A stretch of 64,000 nt of DNA, taken from positions 1 to 64,000 of the forward strand of contig CAMCMB010000019.1 in NCBI GenBank assembly GCA_945875845.1. Reading direction: 5' to 3'. This document shows, piece after piece, positions 38,535 to 47,350 of this stretch. The position numbers were made by a program, and so were the translations under genes. The notes beneath the pieces are model-generated. The model did no database searches. It saw only the letters and a program-made list of their open reading frames with translations, and was not told where the DNA came from. Origin of the DNA: Pirellula staleyi DSM 6068 (GTDB taxonomy: Bacteria; Planctomycetota; Planctomycetia; Pirellulales; Pirellulaceae). Each line of letters opens with the position of its first letter. The stretch's first letter is position 1.

Positions 38535-38622
38535 ATCATGAGTCGGGCTAAGATCATGAGTCGGGCTAAGATCATAAGTCGGGCTAAACAGTACGCTAAA
38601 CAGTACGCTAAACAGTACGCTA
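38535..38622. repeat. Two successive micro-tandem arrays
   Basis: Three copies of an 18-bp unit (atcatgagtcgggctaag) pass directly into three copies of a 12-bp unit (acagtacgctaa). Both units end in gctaa, as if one arose from the other by slippage. Confidence 0.85.
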
Positions 38623-38656
38623 ACGTTTTGCGGTTGATTAGCCGAAGGGCCTTAGC

Positions 38657-38789
38657 GGGCTGTTGATTTAGTGAAGTCGTTATTGGTGTGAAGTCGTTAT
38701 TGGTTAAGGGCGGTAGGACGGACTTCCAAGTCCGTCGATGGGGAATTCGACGGACTAGGAAGTCCGTCCTACTTTTAAATCAACAGCCC
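38657..38789 (-). repeat. 116-bp nested palindromic element, copy E (133 bp, internal duplication)
   Basis: It is inverted relative to copy A, with arms gggctgttgattta and taaatcaacagccc. A 17-bp internal segment (gtgaagtcgttattggt) is duplicated in tandem, which explains the extra length. The flanks form a different palindrome (ccgaagggccttagc / gaaagcccagggttttcgg). Confidence 0.88.
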
Positions 38790-38856
38790 GAAAGCCCAGG
38801 GTTTTCGGCCCATGTTAGGATTCGGTCGTCTTGTATTCTAGTTTAGGGGTAAAGGT

Positions 38857-39567
38857 TTGATAGTAACGATCGACGGGCCTGCCGGATCAGGGAAAAGCTC
38901 GGTGGCCAAACGACTTGCGAGTGAAATCGGGTTCCGTTTTCTCGATACAGGTGCCATGTATCGTTGTGTCACGCTCGCCTGTCTTCGCAAAAAAATGGAT
39001 TTGGGTCAGCTTCAAGACGTCGCGAATCTAGCTCGTCAGGTTCATATTGAGATTTTCGAGGACCATGTCGTTTTGGATGGCGAAGACGTTTCCGACGCGA
39101 TTCGTACTCCAACGGTAACCACGTCGATTCGGGCGATCGCCGATAATGTTGCTGTTCGCGAATGCATGGTTGCGGCTCAACGACGTTGGGCGGCCGGTCG
39201 CGATGCCGTTACCGAAGGGCGCGATCAAGGGACGATAGCGTTCCCCGATGCGGAATGCAAGATATTCTTGACCGCTACTCCGGAGGAGCGAGCTCGGCGG
39301 AGGGTATCCCAACTTCTCGAATTGGGTGTGAACGTTAGCTACGAAGAAGTCTTGGAAATGCAGAATCAGCGAGATCATCAAGACACTCAACGCGAATCTG
39401 GAGGGCTCAAACCAGCCACGGATTCGATTATGGTTTGGACTGACGGAATGACCGAGGACGAAGTACTGCGAAATTTGGTTGCGATCGTAGAAAGCAAACG
39501 TCCACCTGAAATGAAACCGACGGCAACGCATTCACTGCAGCACAAACCTTACTTGACTCCAAACTGA
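38857..39567 (+). CDS. cmk: Cytidylate kinase
   Basis: Phosphorylates CMP and dCMP. The 236-residue protein has the P-loop GPAGSGKSS (7-15), then FLDTGAMYRCVTLA and EGRDQGTIAFPDA. The family normally reads GRDIGT here; Gln replaces Ile. FLTATPEERARRR marks the lid. The start is a TTG behind AGGGG. The C-terminal tail is a little longer than usual. The stop overlaps the plsC start (TGATG), so both are made together. Confidence 0.93.
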   Translation: MIVTIDGPAGSGKSSVAKRLASEIGFRFLDTGAMYRCVTLACLRKKMDLGQLQDVANLARQVHIEIFEDHVVLDGEDVSDAIRTPTVTTSIRAIADNVAVRECMVAAQRRWAAGRDAVTEGRDQGTIAFPDAECKIFLTATPEERARRRVSQLLELGVNVSYEEVLEMQNQRDHQDTQRESGGLKPATDSIMVWTDGMTEDEVLRNLVAIVESKRPPEMKPTATHSLQHKPYLTPN

Positions 39568-40247
39568 TGACGAGCAAGTCTGTCGGCGCAGGATCTATTG
39601 TCACCGAAGCGAGAGTCGTCGGTCGCCGAATGTTCTATCGATGCATGCGGTTGATTTGTCGTATGATCGCAGTGGTTGCGTTTGGTCTGCGAACGGAGGG
39701 GAGACATCATTTGAATTTTGAAGGTGGTGGGATGTTGCTCTCGACGCATCAATCGCTTATGGACCCAGTGTTGGTTGGGATCGTGTCGAACAGGAGATTG
39801 AATTATTTGGCTCGCAAGACACTGTTCAAGAATCCCGCGTTTGCTCTATTGATACGCTTGCTCGACGCGATCGAAATCGATCGAGAGCGAGGGGGATTGG
39901 CGGGTCTCCGCGAGATGCTCAAGCGGCTTCAAGGCGGCGAGTGGGTGCTGATGTTTCCCGAGGGAACACGCACCTCGGATGGCGAAGTTGCTGAGATCAA
40001 GCCAGGCTTTATTCCAGTTGCAAGACGCTCACAAGTTCCGATCGTTCCCATTGCCATTGTGGGCGCTTATGACTGCTTGCCCAAAGGTGAAAAGCTTCCG
40101 ACGAGGAAGCCCATTGCGGTTGTGGTCGGTGAGCCGATGCTTGCAGATACATACATGTCCATGACTGATACTGCGTTGCTGGAAGAGCTAAACCAACGAC
40201 TTCGGAAACTTCATGCACGAGGTCGCGAATTGGTGCCCGCGAAGTGA
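39567..40247 (+). CDS. plsC: 1-acyl-sn-glycerol-3-phosphate acyltransferase
   Basis: Adds the second acyl chain in phospholipid synthesis at the inner membrane. The 226-residue protein has the catalytic HX4D motif HQSLMD (residues 61-66), an acceptor-binding FPEGTRTSDGE (about 131) and IVPIAIVGAYD. A hydrophobic stretch (CRMIAVVAFG) precedes. It shares one base with the cmk stop, a coupling often seen for cmk-plsC in bacteria. Confidence 0.93.
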   Translation: MTSKSVGAGSIVTEARVVGRRMFYRCMRLICRMIAVVAFGLRTEGRHHLNFEGGGMLLSTHQSLMDPVLVGIVSNRRLNYLARKTLFKNPAFALLIRLLDAIEIDRERGGLAGLREMLKRLQGGEWVLMFPEGTRTSDGEVAEIKPGFIPVARRSQVPIVPIAIVGAYDCLPKGEKLPTRKPIAVVVGEPMLADTYMSMTDTALLEELNQRLRKLHARGRELVPAK

Positions 40248-40442
40248 CCTACAGATCTCGCAACCGCAATTGCTGAAGTTGGTTGCGAACAGAGAAGTTG
40301 AATGCGAACAGAATCATGTACCGAGCCGCGAAGCAGGCTGTTTTTGCCCCTCCATGACCTTGTGTCATGAGAAGCAAAGTCTGGTAGGCTAGAACCAATG
40401 GCCGTCAGGCGGGTTATAGCCCCCTTTATGCCAGGGGGTAAA

Positions 40443-41759
40443 CTATGCCAGGGGGTGAACGACCAAGCCCGAGACGAGCTTGGGATAGAAGTACGTGCTT
40501 TTGGCAGGCATGCGTTCTTGGTGGAGCGATACGGTTCGAATGTGCTCGATTGTGGCGGGCATCACCATGGCAGCCAGCGGGTAATCCAAGTTTCCTTCCA
40601 ATTGGCCATTGAGACCATCGATAACTTCTTGGACCAAGTGCACATAGGTGGGCTTCGGTATGTCTTTTAGACCGAGAAGATCTTCAAAAACGAGGCGATG
40701 CAAAACGGCGACGCCGAGGCTTTGCCAATCCGCGGAGTGCTCAGCCGAGATGGCAGCCATACGATCTGCGGCTGCTTGTTTCGCAGAAATCCTCGTCCAT
40801 TCGTTCGACGCTTTGGAGTAGATGGCCAATATCAACTGCTCGTCAAGTCGGTCCATTTCCGCCCAAACGGCACCCGCGTTTTCAGGCCCTGTTCCCACCA
40901 GTTCGCAATCAAAGTAGGGCGAGAGTTTCTCGTGGAGTTGACTAGTTGTCATCGCTGGAACTCCGGATAACAATCGATGCGTTGGCAAAACGACGAGGCC
41001 TGGATCGCTCATGCTAACAAGCATCGTCAGAACATAGTTTGCTGGATGCGAGTCCGGGAGCGGCGATTGGGCGTTGAGTTCGTCCCGATAGTTGCAAGCG
41101 GTTTCGTAACGATGATGACCGTCGGCAACGAACATATCCTTCTGGTCGATGAAAGCCATTACCTGCTGAATCGTTTTGACATCGCTAACAGGCCACATGC
41201 GGTGAACGACCCCTAAGTGATCCGTCGCTTCCAGGCCATGCACGCCAGCGATCTTGGCTTCGAGTATTTCTTGAATCGCGTTTTCTGAATCTGGATACAA
41301 ACCGAAGATTTGCGACAAGTTGGCTTGGGTGGCACGCGTTAACCGCAAGCGATCGTATTTGGCTTTGGCGTGCGTTTCTTCGTGAGGATAAATGTTCCCT
41401 TCGCCGAACCGTTGAAGCCGAACACGGGCCATAAAGCCGCGTCGCGTTCGTTTGACGCCTGCGATCTCAAATTCTTGGTGGTAGACGTAAAGCGAGGGAT
41501 CGGGTTCGGTCTGAAAAATCCCTTCGTTCCTCCACGAGCGATAGATTCTGGCTGCTCGCTCGTAGAGGGTGTTTTCGTCGAGATCTTCCTTTTCGCGTCG
41601 ATTCAGCTCGAGTCTTAGGAAATTGAAGGGTGATAGGCTATAGAGGTGGTCCTGAAGCTGTGAATCGACTACGTCATATGGGGGGGCGATGCAATTCGAT
41701 AGCGAGCCCACCTGCGCCAAATTGTAGCGAAGTCCGCGAAAGGCTTGGATTTTTGGCAT
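40443..41759 (-). CDS. DUF1015 family protein
   Basis: A 438-residue soluble protein. The N-terminal FRGLRYN and CIAPPYDVVD, the middle HEETHAKAKYDRLRL and the strongly conserved FVADGHHRYETACNYRDE identify the DUF1015 (YpiB/SerC-associated) family. Function is unproven, though a role linked to serine or kinase metabolism has been suggested for relatives. The ATG matches the family start. The tRNA-Gln terminator lies just upstream. Confidence 0.92.
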   Translation of the reverse strand: MPKIQAFRGLRYNLAQVGSLSNCIAPPYDVVDSQLQDHLYSLSPFNFLRLELNRREKEDLDENTLYERAARIYRSWRNEGIFQTEPDPSLYVYHQEFEIAGVKRTRRGFMARVRLQRFGEGNIYPHEETHAKAKYDRLRLTRATQANLSQIFGLYPDSENAIQEILEAKIAGVHGLEATDHLGVVHRMWPVSDVKTIQQVMAFIDQKDMFVADGHHRYETACNYRDELNAQSPLPDSHPANYVLTMLVSMSDPGLVVLPTHRLLSGVPAMTTSQLHEKLSPYFDCELVGTGPENAGAVWAEMDRLDEQLILAIYSKASNEWTRISAKQAAADRMAAISAEHSADWQSLGVAVLHRLVFEDLLGLKDIPKPTYVHLVQEVIDGLNGQLEGNLDYPLAAMVMPATIEHIRTVSLHQERMPAKSTYFYPKLVSGLVVHPLA

Positions 41760-41780
41760 GGTTGGGTGGATCGTGTGAAT

Positions 41781-41806
41781 AAAAAAAGCCCGGTCAGGAC
41801 CGGGCT
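41781..41806 (-). terminator. Intrinsic terminator behind tRNA-Gln
   Basis: On the minus strand a 7-bp stem agcccgg / ccgggct, extendable through the loop, runs straight into TTTTTTT. It lies 16 bp beyond the tRNA 3' end and 22 bp before the DUF1015 start, so it separates the two. Confidence 0.88.
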
Positions 41807-41822
41807 TGTGAAGGTTGAAAAG

Positions 41823-41894
41823 CTACCCCGCTAGGACTCGAACCTAGGATAAGTGAACCAAAATCACTTGTGTTGCCAATTACACCACGGGGCA
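41823..41894 (-). tRNA. tRNA-Gln (anticodon TTG)
   Basis: A 72-nt cloverleaf on the minus strand. The acceptor stem TGCCCCG pairs with CGGGGTA, with discriminator G. The anticodon stem AGTGA/TCACT encloses loop TTTTGGT, giving anticodon TTG. The T-arm is CCTAG-GTTCGAGT-CCTAG. CCA is not encoded. Confidence 0.95.
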
Positions 41895-41971
41895 GTGTTT
41901 CGTCGAATGAAAACGGGTTTTCCCGCCTAGATGTCGAAGTGTATACACTCTTTAGAACCTTGACAACCCAA

Positions 41972-43360
41972 TTATCGAACGTCTTTTGAACCGTTCCGGG
42001 AGATCGAAGAGGGCACGGCAGATTCAAGACCCATCGACACGGTCATGCGAGCTCTTTTTCGCACAAGGTAATACCTGGAGGTGGGAGCACTCCGGAAGCT
42101 GGGATTCTCAAGAATCCACGCGAGATGCCTCAATTCCGGTGTTTGCCAGTCCATAACACCAACAATAATGTCACCTGGGGCGAGCCGGGCTTTGTCGGCA
42201 GGACTTCCTGGTCGAACTTCGTTAATTCTCAACCCGCCGGAGTATTTGTAGCTCTCGCCCACCAACGCCACCGCCGAGTCAGAAACGACGGAAAGACGAA
42301 CCCCAAGCTGTTCCCAAGCCGCACGATTGGTGTCTCCCTCAACACTGCCCCCCGCTAACTTGATGGAGTGAGCGATCAACATTCCATCGCGTTCACAGGC
42401 CAATTGAACCGAATCTCCCTCGTGTTTGTCGAGCAATGCAAGTTCAAGCTCAAGTCGATTGCGAACCACTTGCCCTTCCACGCTTTCCACTCGGTCGCCG
42501 GATTGGATCTCTCTCCTATGGCTTGAACCGTTGTCAGTCGACTCACGAACGATAAGCTGACTGCCGTTCTCGTTTAGTTTGCGAGAAAAAGTCAGGCCGT
42601 GTGTGCCCGCTTCTCGATGGGCTGCCACCAAATCCGCCATAACCTCTAAAGCAGTATCGATCGGAATTGCAAAACCGATGCCTTGAGCCCCAACGCGCAC
42701 TGCCACGTTGATGCCGATGACTTCGCCTTCAATATTCAACAGAGGGCCACCCGAATTTCCTGGATTGATGTCTGCATTGGTTTGGATCAGGTCGTTGTAC
42801 TGCTGCGTTCCGTTGACGGGAATGTCGCGATGCAGAGCACTGATAATCCCGACCGTGACCGTGTTTTGGTAGCCAAAGGGATTTCCGATTGCGATGACGG
42901 TTTCGCCACGAAGCAAGTTATCACTTCTGCCAACCACAATGACTGGCAAATCCCTTGTGGTAGGGATTTTAATTAATGCTAGGTCCGTCTCCGGATCATA
43001 ATTGATCATGTTGGCAACCGACGTACTGCCATCGGCTAGCGTGACTTCAATTCGTCCGACTTCCGCTACCACATGGTAGTTGGTAATGATGTATCCGCGT
43101 CGATCGATGATGACGCCAGTTCCCATTCCGTTGACTTCTTGCTTGGTCGATTGGCCAGAGCTGGAAGCGTTCGTAATGGTCTTGTTACCTTGAATGTTGA
43201 CTACGGCGGGCTCAGCCTTTTGGATGGCTTGAACGACGGGAGTGCTTCGTGTTCCATCTGCATGGACTCCTCTCACGGATGGGGAACCCAGGCAAATTGC
43301 CATCATTAGCAACGCATTGCGGACAAGCGAGGGCTGACGATTCGTTAAGCTAAATCTCAT
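41972..43360 (-). CDS. HtrA/DegP-like exported serine protease with two PDZ domains
   Basis: A 462-residue periplasmic protease for damaged proteins. A signal peptide (about 1-34) is followed by a trypsin-like domain with triad His96 (TNYHVV), Asp126 (ETDLALIKI) and Ser203 (NPGNSGGPL). The first PDZ domain (about 250-340) is recognisable by GDRVESVEGQVV; the second (about 350-440) has RPGSPADKARLAPGDIIVGV. No strong ribosome binding site is seen before the ATG. Confidence 0.92.
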   Translation of the reverse strand: MRFSLTNRQPSLVRNALLMMAICLGSPSVRGVHADGTRSTPVVQAIQKAEPAVVNIQGNKTITNASSSGQSTKQEVNGMGTGVIIDRRGYIITNYHVVAEVGRIEVTLADGSTSVANMINYDPETDLALIKIPTTRDLPVIVVGRSDNLLRGETVIAIGNPFGYQNTVTVGIISALHRDIPVNGTQQYNDLIQTNADINPGNSGGPLLNIEGEVIGINVAVRVGAQGIGFAIPIDTALEVMADLVAAHREAGTHGLTFSRKLNENGSQLIVRESTDNGSSHRREIQSGDRVESVEGQVVRNRLELELALLDKHEGDSVQLACERDGMLIAHSIKLAGGSVEGDTNRAAWEQLGVRLSVVSDSAVALVGESYKYSGGLRINEVRPGSPADKARLAPGDIIVGVMDWQTPELRHLAWILENPSFRSAPTSRYYLVRKRARMTVSMGLESAVPSSISRNGSKDVR

Positions 43361-43544
43361 GCTGGGCCGGGTCTAGTACTCGGAAGTATCGTAGCAATCA
43401 ACGCAATGCGATCGCAGGCTAGCATAGCTAACTTGGAATACACATCTAACGTGGGGTAGCATCGGTCGTTCGTTTCCTACCGCATGATCGGGTCGTAGCG
43501 TCCTATCCATACTCCACCCATGCGGAGAACTTATCCCATCTTTC

Positions 43545-44381
43545 CTAGTTCCCGGAGTCGGTACGCACCTCGTAGCTTTTGGCCATATGAAATGACGAAG
43601 CTAAAACTTCGCGATAGTCGAAATGCTCAACATCCTCACCCAGCAATTCCACTTCGTAGAATCCTTGGTACCCATGCTGTTCTATGGTTTGCACGATGGC
43701 TGGCAGAGGGACTATTCCGTGGCCTAACAAGCATCGATTTTGTTCGCCCATGGGCGCCCGCTTGGCATCTCCAAGTTGGACCAAGCGTATGAAAGGAACG
43801 ATGGAAGGCAACCAATCGATCGCGTTCTGGTCTTGGGCCATGTGATAGCTGTCAAACACAATGCCGCAATTGCTTCTCCCAATGGCTGCGATTACATCCA
43901 AGGTATCTGGAATGCTTGTTAAGAACGTGAACTCTTGAGCACAGCCGATATGCATCGGCTCAACTGCCAATTGGATACCGACAGCCTGAGCTGCTTCGGC
44001 CAGTTCGCAAAGGGCTTTTGTTAAGATGCGTTTCGCGTGATTGCGCGTGTGGCCCGATCGACTTCCCGCTAGGACGACGAGACAATCCGCACCTATCTGA
44101 GACGCCACATCGACTGCGTCGAGCGCATCGTGCATGGCCTCACTAAACGTTCTGCCATCGTTTCCAGTAAAGCCTCCAGCCCAATTCAGCGACGATGCTT
44201 TCATGCCATTATCGAGCAAGAGCTCACGACCTTTGGCTTCGCCGCAATCGGAAAGCTTGGGTCTCCAAACGCCCACCGCTGGAAAGCCATGCTCCTTGTA
44301 CCTAAGAACGTCCTCTTCGAAACTCCATCGATAGGTGGAAATTTCCGAAACAGCCAGTCGTGACGTCCATGTTTTTGGCAT
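43545..44381 (-). CDS. Sugar phosphate isomerase/epimerase-like TIM-barrel protein
   Basis: A 278-residue AP-endonuclease-2/xylose-isomerase-type barrel. LAVSEISTYRWSFEEDVLRY opens it; metal-ligand candidates are Glu in LAVEPMH, Asp/His in FDSYHM, Asp in QLGDAKRAP and Glu in YEVELLG. Relatives isomerise inositols, tagatose or hydroxypyruvate; the substrate is open. The frame extends upstream into a family 1 hairpin; ATG 44381 with AGGGAG 6 bp ahead is clearly the start. Confidence 0.88.
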   Translation of the reverse strand: MPKTWTSRLAVSEISTYRWSFEEDVLRYKEHGFPAVGVWRPKLSDCGEAKGRELLLDNGMKASSLNWAGGFTGNDGRTFSEAMHDALDAVDVASQIGADCLVVLAGSRSGHTRNHAKRILTKALCELAEAAQAVGIQLAVEPMHIGCAQEFTFLTSIPDTLDVIAAIGRSNCGIVFDSYHMAQDQNAIDWLPSIVPFIRLVQLGDAKRAPMGEQNRCLLGHGIVPLPAIVQTIEQHGYQGFYEVELLGEDVEHFDYREVLASSFHMAKSYEVRTDSGN

Positions 44382-45246
44382 CGAATCTCCCTGAAAGTAG
44401 AATGAGGCAGTCGACGGACGATGAGTCACTTGTACGACACGCGATCGCAAGTATCTACGTGCTGACCTGGAAGTAAAGCAGGGTGAAGAGCCATTCCTAA
44501 ATTTTGGGAGGATTGGGGCGATTTGGATCCAAAAAAACCATTGAATCCATCCTGGAAAATACGTGACCCTCAGGCCTGGGGTGGTAAGGGGAGGGGGAGG
44601 CTCCTGCCGATCCATTGCGTCGTAAGCTCGGCAGGAGCCTCGCCCTCCCGTTGAATACTAAACATTAGAACCGGCCAAGATTTCTGTTCAGCACCCCTGC
44701 TAATGAAACGAATCCGTTGCATGTGTGCTCGCTTTTCGCGCAGGAACCATGCCCTTTTTTTGTGCACTCTTCCCCTCGCACAAGCGTGCATTTACGGAAT
44801 CCGCACGCAAGGGGTTTCCTTGAAATATTTTTTGCGGCAATTTAATGGCCCTTCGGTGGGTGGATTGGTGTCCCATATCAAAATTAATGTAATAATCCAT
44901 CCAATTCGTGCACGGACAGCTTGCCTTGGCACAATGTTTGGTACGAGAACTGCATTTTGATTGTGTTGTCGGGAGACTGATGTTAGACGAGTGTGTGTGT
45001 GACAGAATGTTTTCGCCTGTACAAATGGCACCGCGGCTGATTCGAAGCTGGCTGGAGGAGGGAGAGGACCTTCGGCTGATTTTGGAGATTTCGCGGTGCC
45101 TTTTTTCGTTTCGATTCTTGAAGTCTTCAATTTTTTTGGTAACGGCCGGAACGTCGCCTTCGAAGTCGTGTTTCTTTTAAAAACGGCATCATTGTTTCGG
45201 TGCTTTTGACTTCTCTCGTCACGTTTATCTTCCCCGAGGTCAACAA
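44382..45246. other. Intergenic region without a supported gene
   Basis: It carries the family 1 hairpin at 44588-44650. Between 44660 and 45246 open frames exist on both strands but lack signal peptides, domains and ribosome binding sites. The divergent neighbours probably keep their promoters here; I cannot place them. Confidence 0.5.
44588..44650. repeat. Palindrome family 1, single copy
   Basis: Arms gaggctcctgccga and tcggcaggagcctc surround tccattgcgtcgtaagc; outer gggaggg/ccctccc arms extend the stem. The more distant flanks seen at 29.9 and 60.4 kb are not present. Confidence 0.9.
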
Positions 45247-46041
45247 ATGCGTATTTCAGTTGCGTTGTGTAGGTTATTTCTGTTTGGCTGCATCCTGATG
45301 GCCGCAGCTCCGCTCTCAATGGCCCAGGGCGGTCGCGGAGGAGCTGGAGGTGGTCCCGGCGGCGGAGGTCGCGGTGGGTGGGCCGGTGGTGGATTCGGCG
45401 GCGGCATGGGAGGTGGCGGTTTGTTCTCGCTGACTCAAATAGCGGAAGTTCAAGCGGAACTCAAGATCGACGAAGACCAAAAGAAGGAGCTAGAGGCAAT
45501 TGGCAAAGAAATGAGAGACGCGAGAATGGCTCTGATGCCGGCACCAGCGGACGGTGGCCGTCCAGACATGGCAAAAATGCGCGAACTCATGCCAAAGATG
45601 GCAGAGATGCAAACCAAGTATGAGGGAAAGTTGGAAGAAGTCCTCGACCCAAAACAAATGGATCGACTTTTGGGCCTTTTTGTGCAGCGGGACGAGATTC
45701 GGACTCTTTCGAACGCGATAGTGGCAGCCAAACTGAAAATAACCGACGAACAGAAGGCTGAGCTTGCAAAAATCGAAAAAGCAAATGGCGAAGCGATGAT
45801 GAGTGCGTTCTCTGGCGGTGCTGGTGGCGGCGGGGGAGACATGAGAGAAAAATTCCAAGCCATGCGCAAGGAAAACGAGGAAAAAACTATGGGTGTCTTG
45901 ACCGCCGAGCAAAAGAAAACCATGGAAGACATGAAGGGTCCGAAGTTTGAGTTTCCACAACGTGGACCAGGCGGCCCGGGTGGACCAGGCGGACCAGGCG
46001 GCCCGGGTGGTGGACGAACGCGTCCAGGAACAAACCCGTAA
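45247..46041 (+). CDS. Secreted Gly-rich, Spy/CpxP-like helical protein
   Basis: A 264-residue exported protein. The signal peptide ends at PLSMAQ. A Gly-rich linker (residues 28-58) leads to two similar helical segments: SLTQIAEVQAELKIDEDQKK and later NAIVAAKLKITDEQKAELAK, each followed by a Met-rich helix, resembling the LTxxQ repeats of Spy/CpxP chaperones. The C-terminus is a tandem GGP repeat. Such proteins are common in planctomycetes; function is unknown, perhaps envelope stress or metal handling. A terminator follows. Confidence 0.72.
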   Translation: MRISVALCRLFLFGCILMAAAPLSMAQGGRGGAGGGPGGGGRGGWAGGGFGGGMGGGGLFSLTQIAEVQAELKIDEDQKKELEAIGKEMRDARMALMPAPADGGRPDMAKMRELMPKMAEMQTKYEGKLEEVLDPKQMDRLLGLFVQRDEIRTLSNAIVAAKLKITDEQKAELAKIEKANGEAMMSAFSGGAGGGGGDMREKFQAMRKENEEKTMGVLTAEQKKTMEDMKGPKFEFPQRGPGGPGGPGGPGGPGGGRTRPGTNP

Positions 46042-46077
46042 ATTCAAATATTCGATCGAATCTGATTGATTGTTTAC

Positions 46078-46110
46078 AAAGAGGTTGGGACACTATCCCA
46101 ACCTCTTTTC
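46078..46110 (+). terminator. Intrinsic terminator behind the Gly-rich protein gene
   Basis: A 13-bp perfect stem aaagaggttggga / tcccaacctcttt with loop cacta is followed by a T-rich tail (tcgttt). Confidence 0.9.
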
Positions 46111-46144
46111 GTTTCAATCCCGCAAAAAATTTTGAATATTCGTA

Positions 46145-47350
46145 ATGCCACAATTCGCTTTCGTTTTACTGCTCGTGATGTTCTTGATCGACCGAAGTGT
46201 CTTAGGGGATGGGCCCGATTTTTCTATCTCGGAGCGGGCTAAGCAAATCCACCGAGCAAGCTACGTTTGGGACGGCCACAACGACTTGCCCTGGGCACTG
46301 CGAGAACGGAATGATCTCCGTATCGAAAAAACGGACCTTAACAACGAACCCAAACTACATACCGATATCCCAAGGTTGCGTGCAGGCAACGTCGGAGCCC
46401 AGTTTTGGTCGGTGTTTGTACCATCGAAGACGAGGCACTCCGGAACCGCCTTTCAAACCACGATCGAGCAGATCGACTGCGTTTACGCATTGGTCAAGAA
46501 ATATCCCGATGTTTTCGAAATTGCATTGAATACGGACGATGTGGAACGCATTCGAAGCTCAGGTAAAATTGCATCGTTGATGGGGGTCGAAGGGGGCCAT
46601 TCCATCGAAAACTCCATCGGTAAGCTCAAGGAACTGTTTGCTCGCGGAGCTCGGTACATGACTTTAACCCATGGCGACACCCTCGATTGGGCGGATGCAG
46701 CCACCGACGACTCCAAGAGCGACGGACTCTCTCCGTTTGGTGAAGAGATTGTTCGTGAGATGAACCGAATGGGAATGTTGGTCGATTTGTCCCACGTATC
46801 ACCAGCCACTATGTCCGATGCTCTGGACATCACTACGGCTCCCATCCTCTTTTCTCATTCCTCTGCCATGAGCATTGCCAACCATCCTCGCAACGTTCCC
46901 GACGATATTCTACGCCGTGTCAAAACGAACGGAGGAATCGTGATGATCAATTTTTTTTCAGGATTTGTGGTTCCGGAATCGGCAAAGAACATGAAGGACA
47001 TGTTCGGTGTTCGACGTGAGTTTGATAAAGAGTTTGGAAGCGATTCCGATTTGGCCAAGAACGCGCTGCTCAAATGGCGGTCGTCACATCCGATTTATCC
47101 CGGCGATGCCTCGATCGTGGCGGAACACATTGATCACGTCGCCAAAATCGCTGGCGTCGATCATGTTGGGTTGGGGAGCGACTACGATGGAATCGAAGTA
47201 GTCCCCAAAGGGCTCGAGGATGTTTCGACTTATCCTTTGCTCACCGAGTTATTGCTGCGAAAGGGCTACTCCGAGAAGGATATTCACAAAATTATGTCAG
47301 GTAATATGATGCGAGTCTTGAAAGCGTGTGAAGGAGCAGCAAAACCATGA
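46145..47350 (+). CDS. Membrane dipeptidase (M19, renal dipeptidase family)
   Basis: A 401-residue exported zinc dipeptidase. Signal sequence 1-20 is followed by VWDGHNDLPW with ligands His45 and Asp47, the bridging Glu in GVEGGHSIEN, His in VDLSHVSPATM and SHSSA, and Asp in GLGSDYDGIE. All metal residues are kept, so it should be active on dipeptides, including D-residue ones. The stop overlaps the start of the PVC-type dehydrogenase (ATGA), so they are co-translated. Confidence 0.94.
   Translation: MPQFAFVLLLVMFLIDRSVLGDGPDFSISERAKQIHRASYVWDGHNDLPWALRERNDLRIEKTDLNNEPKLHTDIPRLRAGNVGAQFWSVFVPSKTRHSGTAFQTTIEQIDCVYALVKKYPDVFEIALNTDDVERIRSSGKIASLMGVEGGHSIENSIGKLKELFARGARYMTLTHGDTLDWADAATDDSKSDGLSPFGEEIVREMNRMGMLVDLSHVSPATMSDALDITTAPILFSHSSAMSIANHPRNVPDDILRRVKTNGGIVMINFFSGFVVPESAKNMKDMFGVRREFDKEFGSDSDLAKNALLKWRSSHPIYPGDASIVAEHIDHVAKIAGVDHVGLGSDYDGIEVVPKGLEDVSTYPLLTELLLRKGYSEKDIHKIMSGNMMRVLKACEGAAKP

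Larger units (their letters stand above)
38404..38856. other. Intergenic repeats upstream of cmk
   Basis: It contains a family 2 arm (38461-38489), an 18-bp x3 and 12-bp x3 micro-tandem block (38535-38622), and element copy E (38657-38789). No gene. Confidence 0.65.

Noticed and set aside
40258-40289. Hairpin tcgcaacc / ggttgcga behind plsC as terminator
   Set aside because: The 8-bp stem is perfect, but no T-run follows and the loop is long; evidence is too weak.
44792-45319. A 175-residue minus-strand open frame opposite the Gly-rich protein gene
   Set aside because: It overlaps the start of a well-supported gene, and its translation is low-complexity and lacks any motif.
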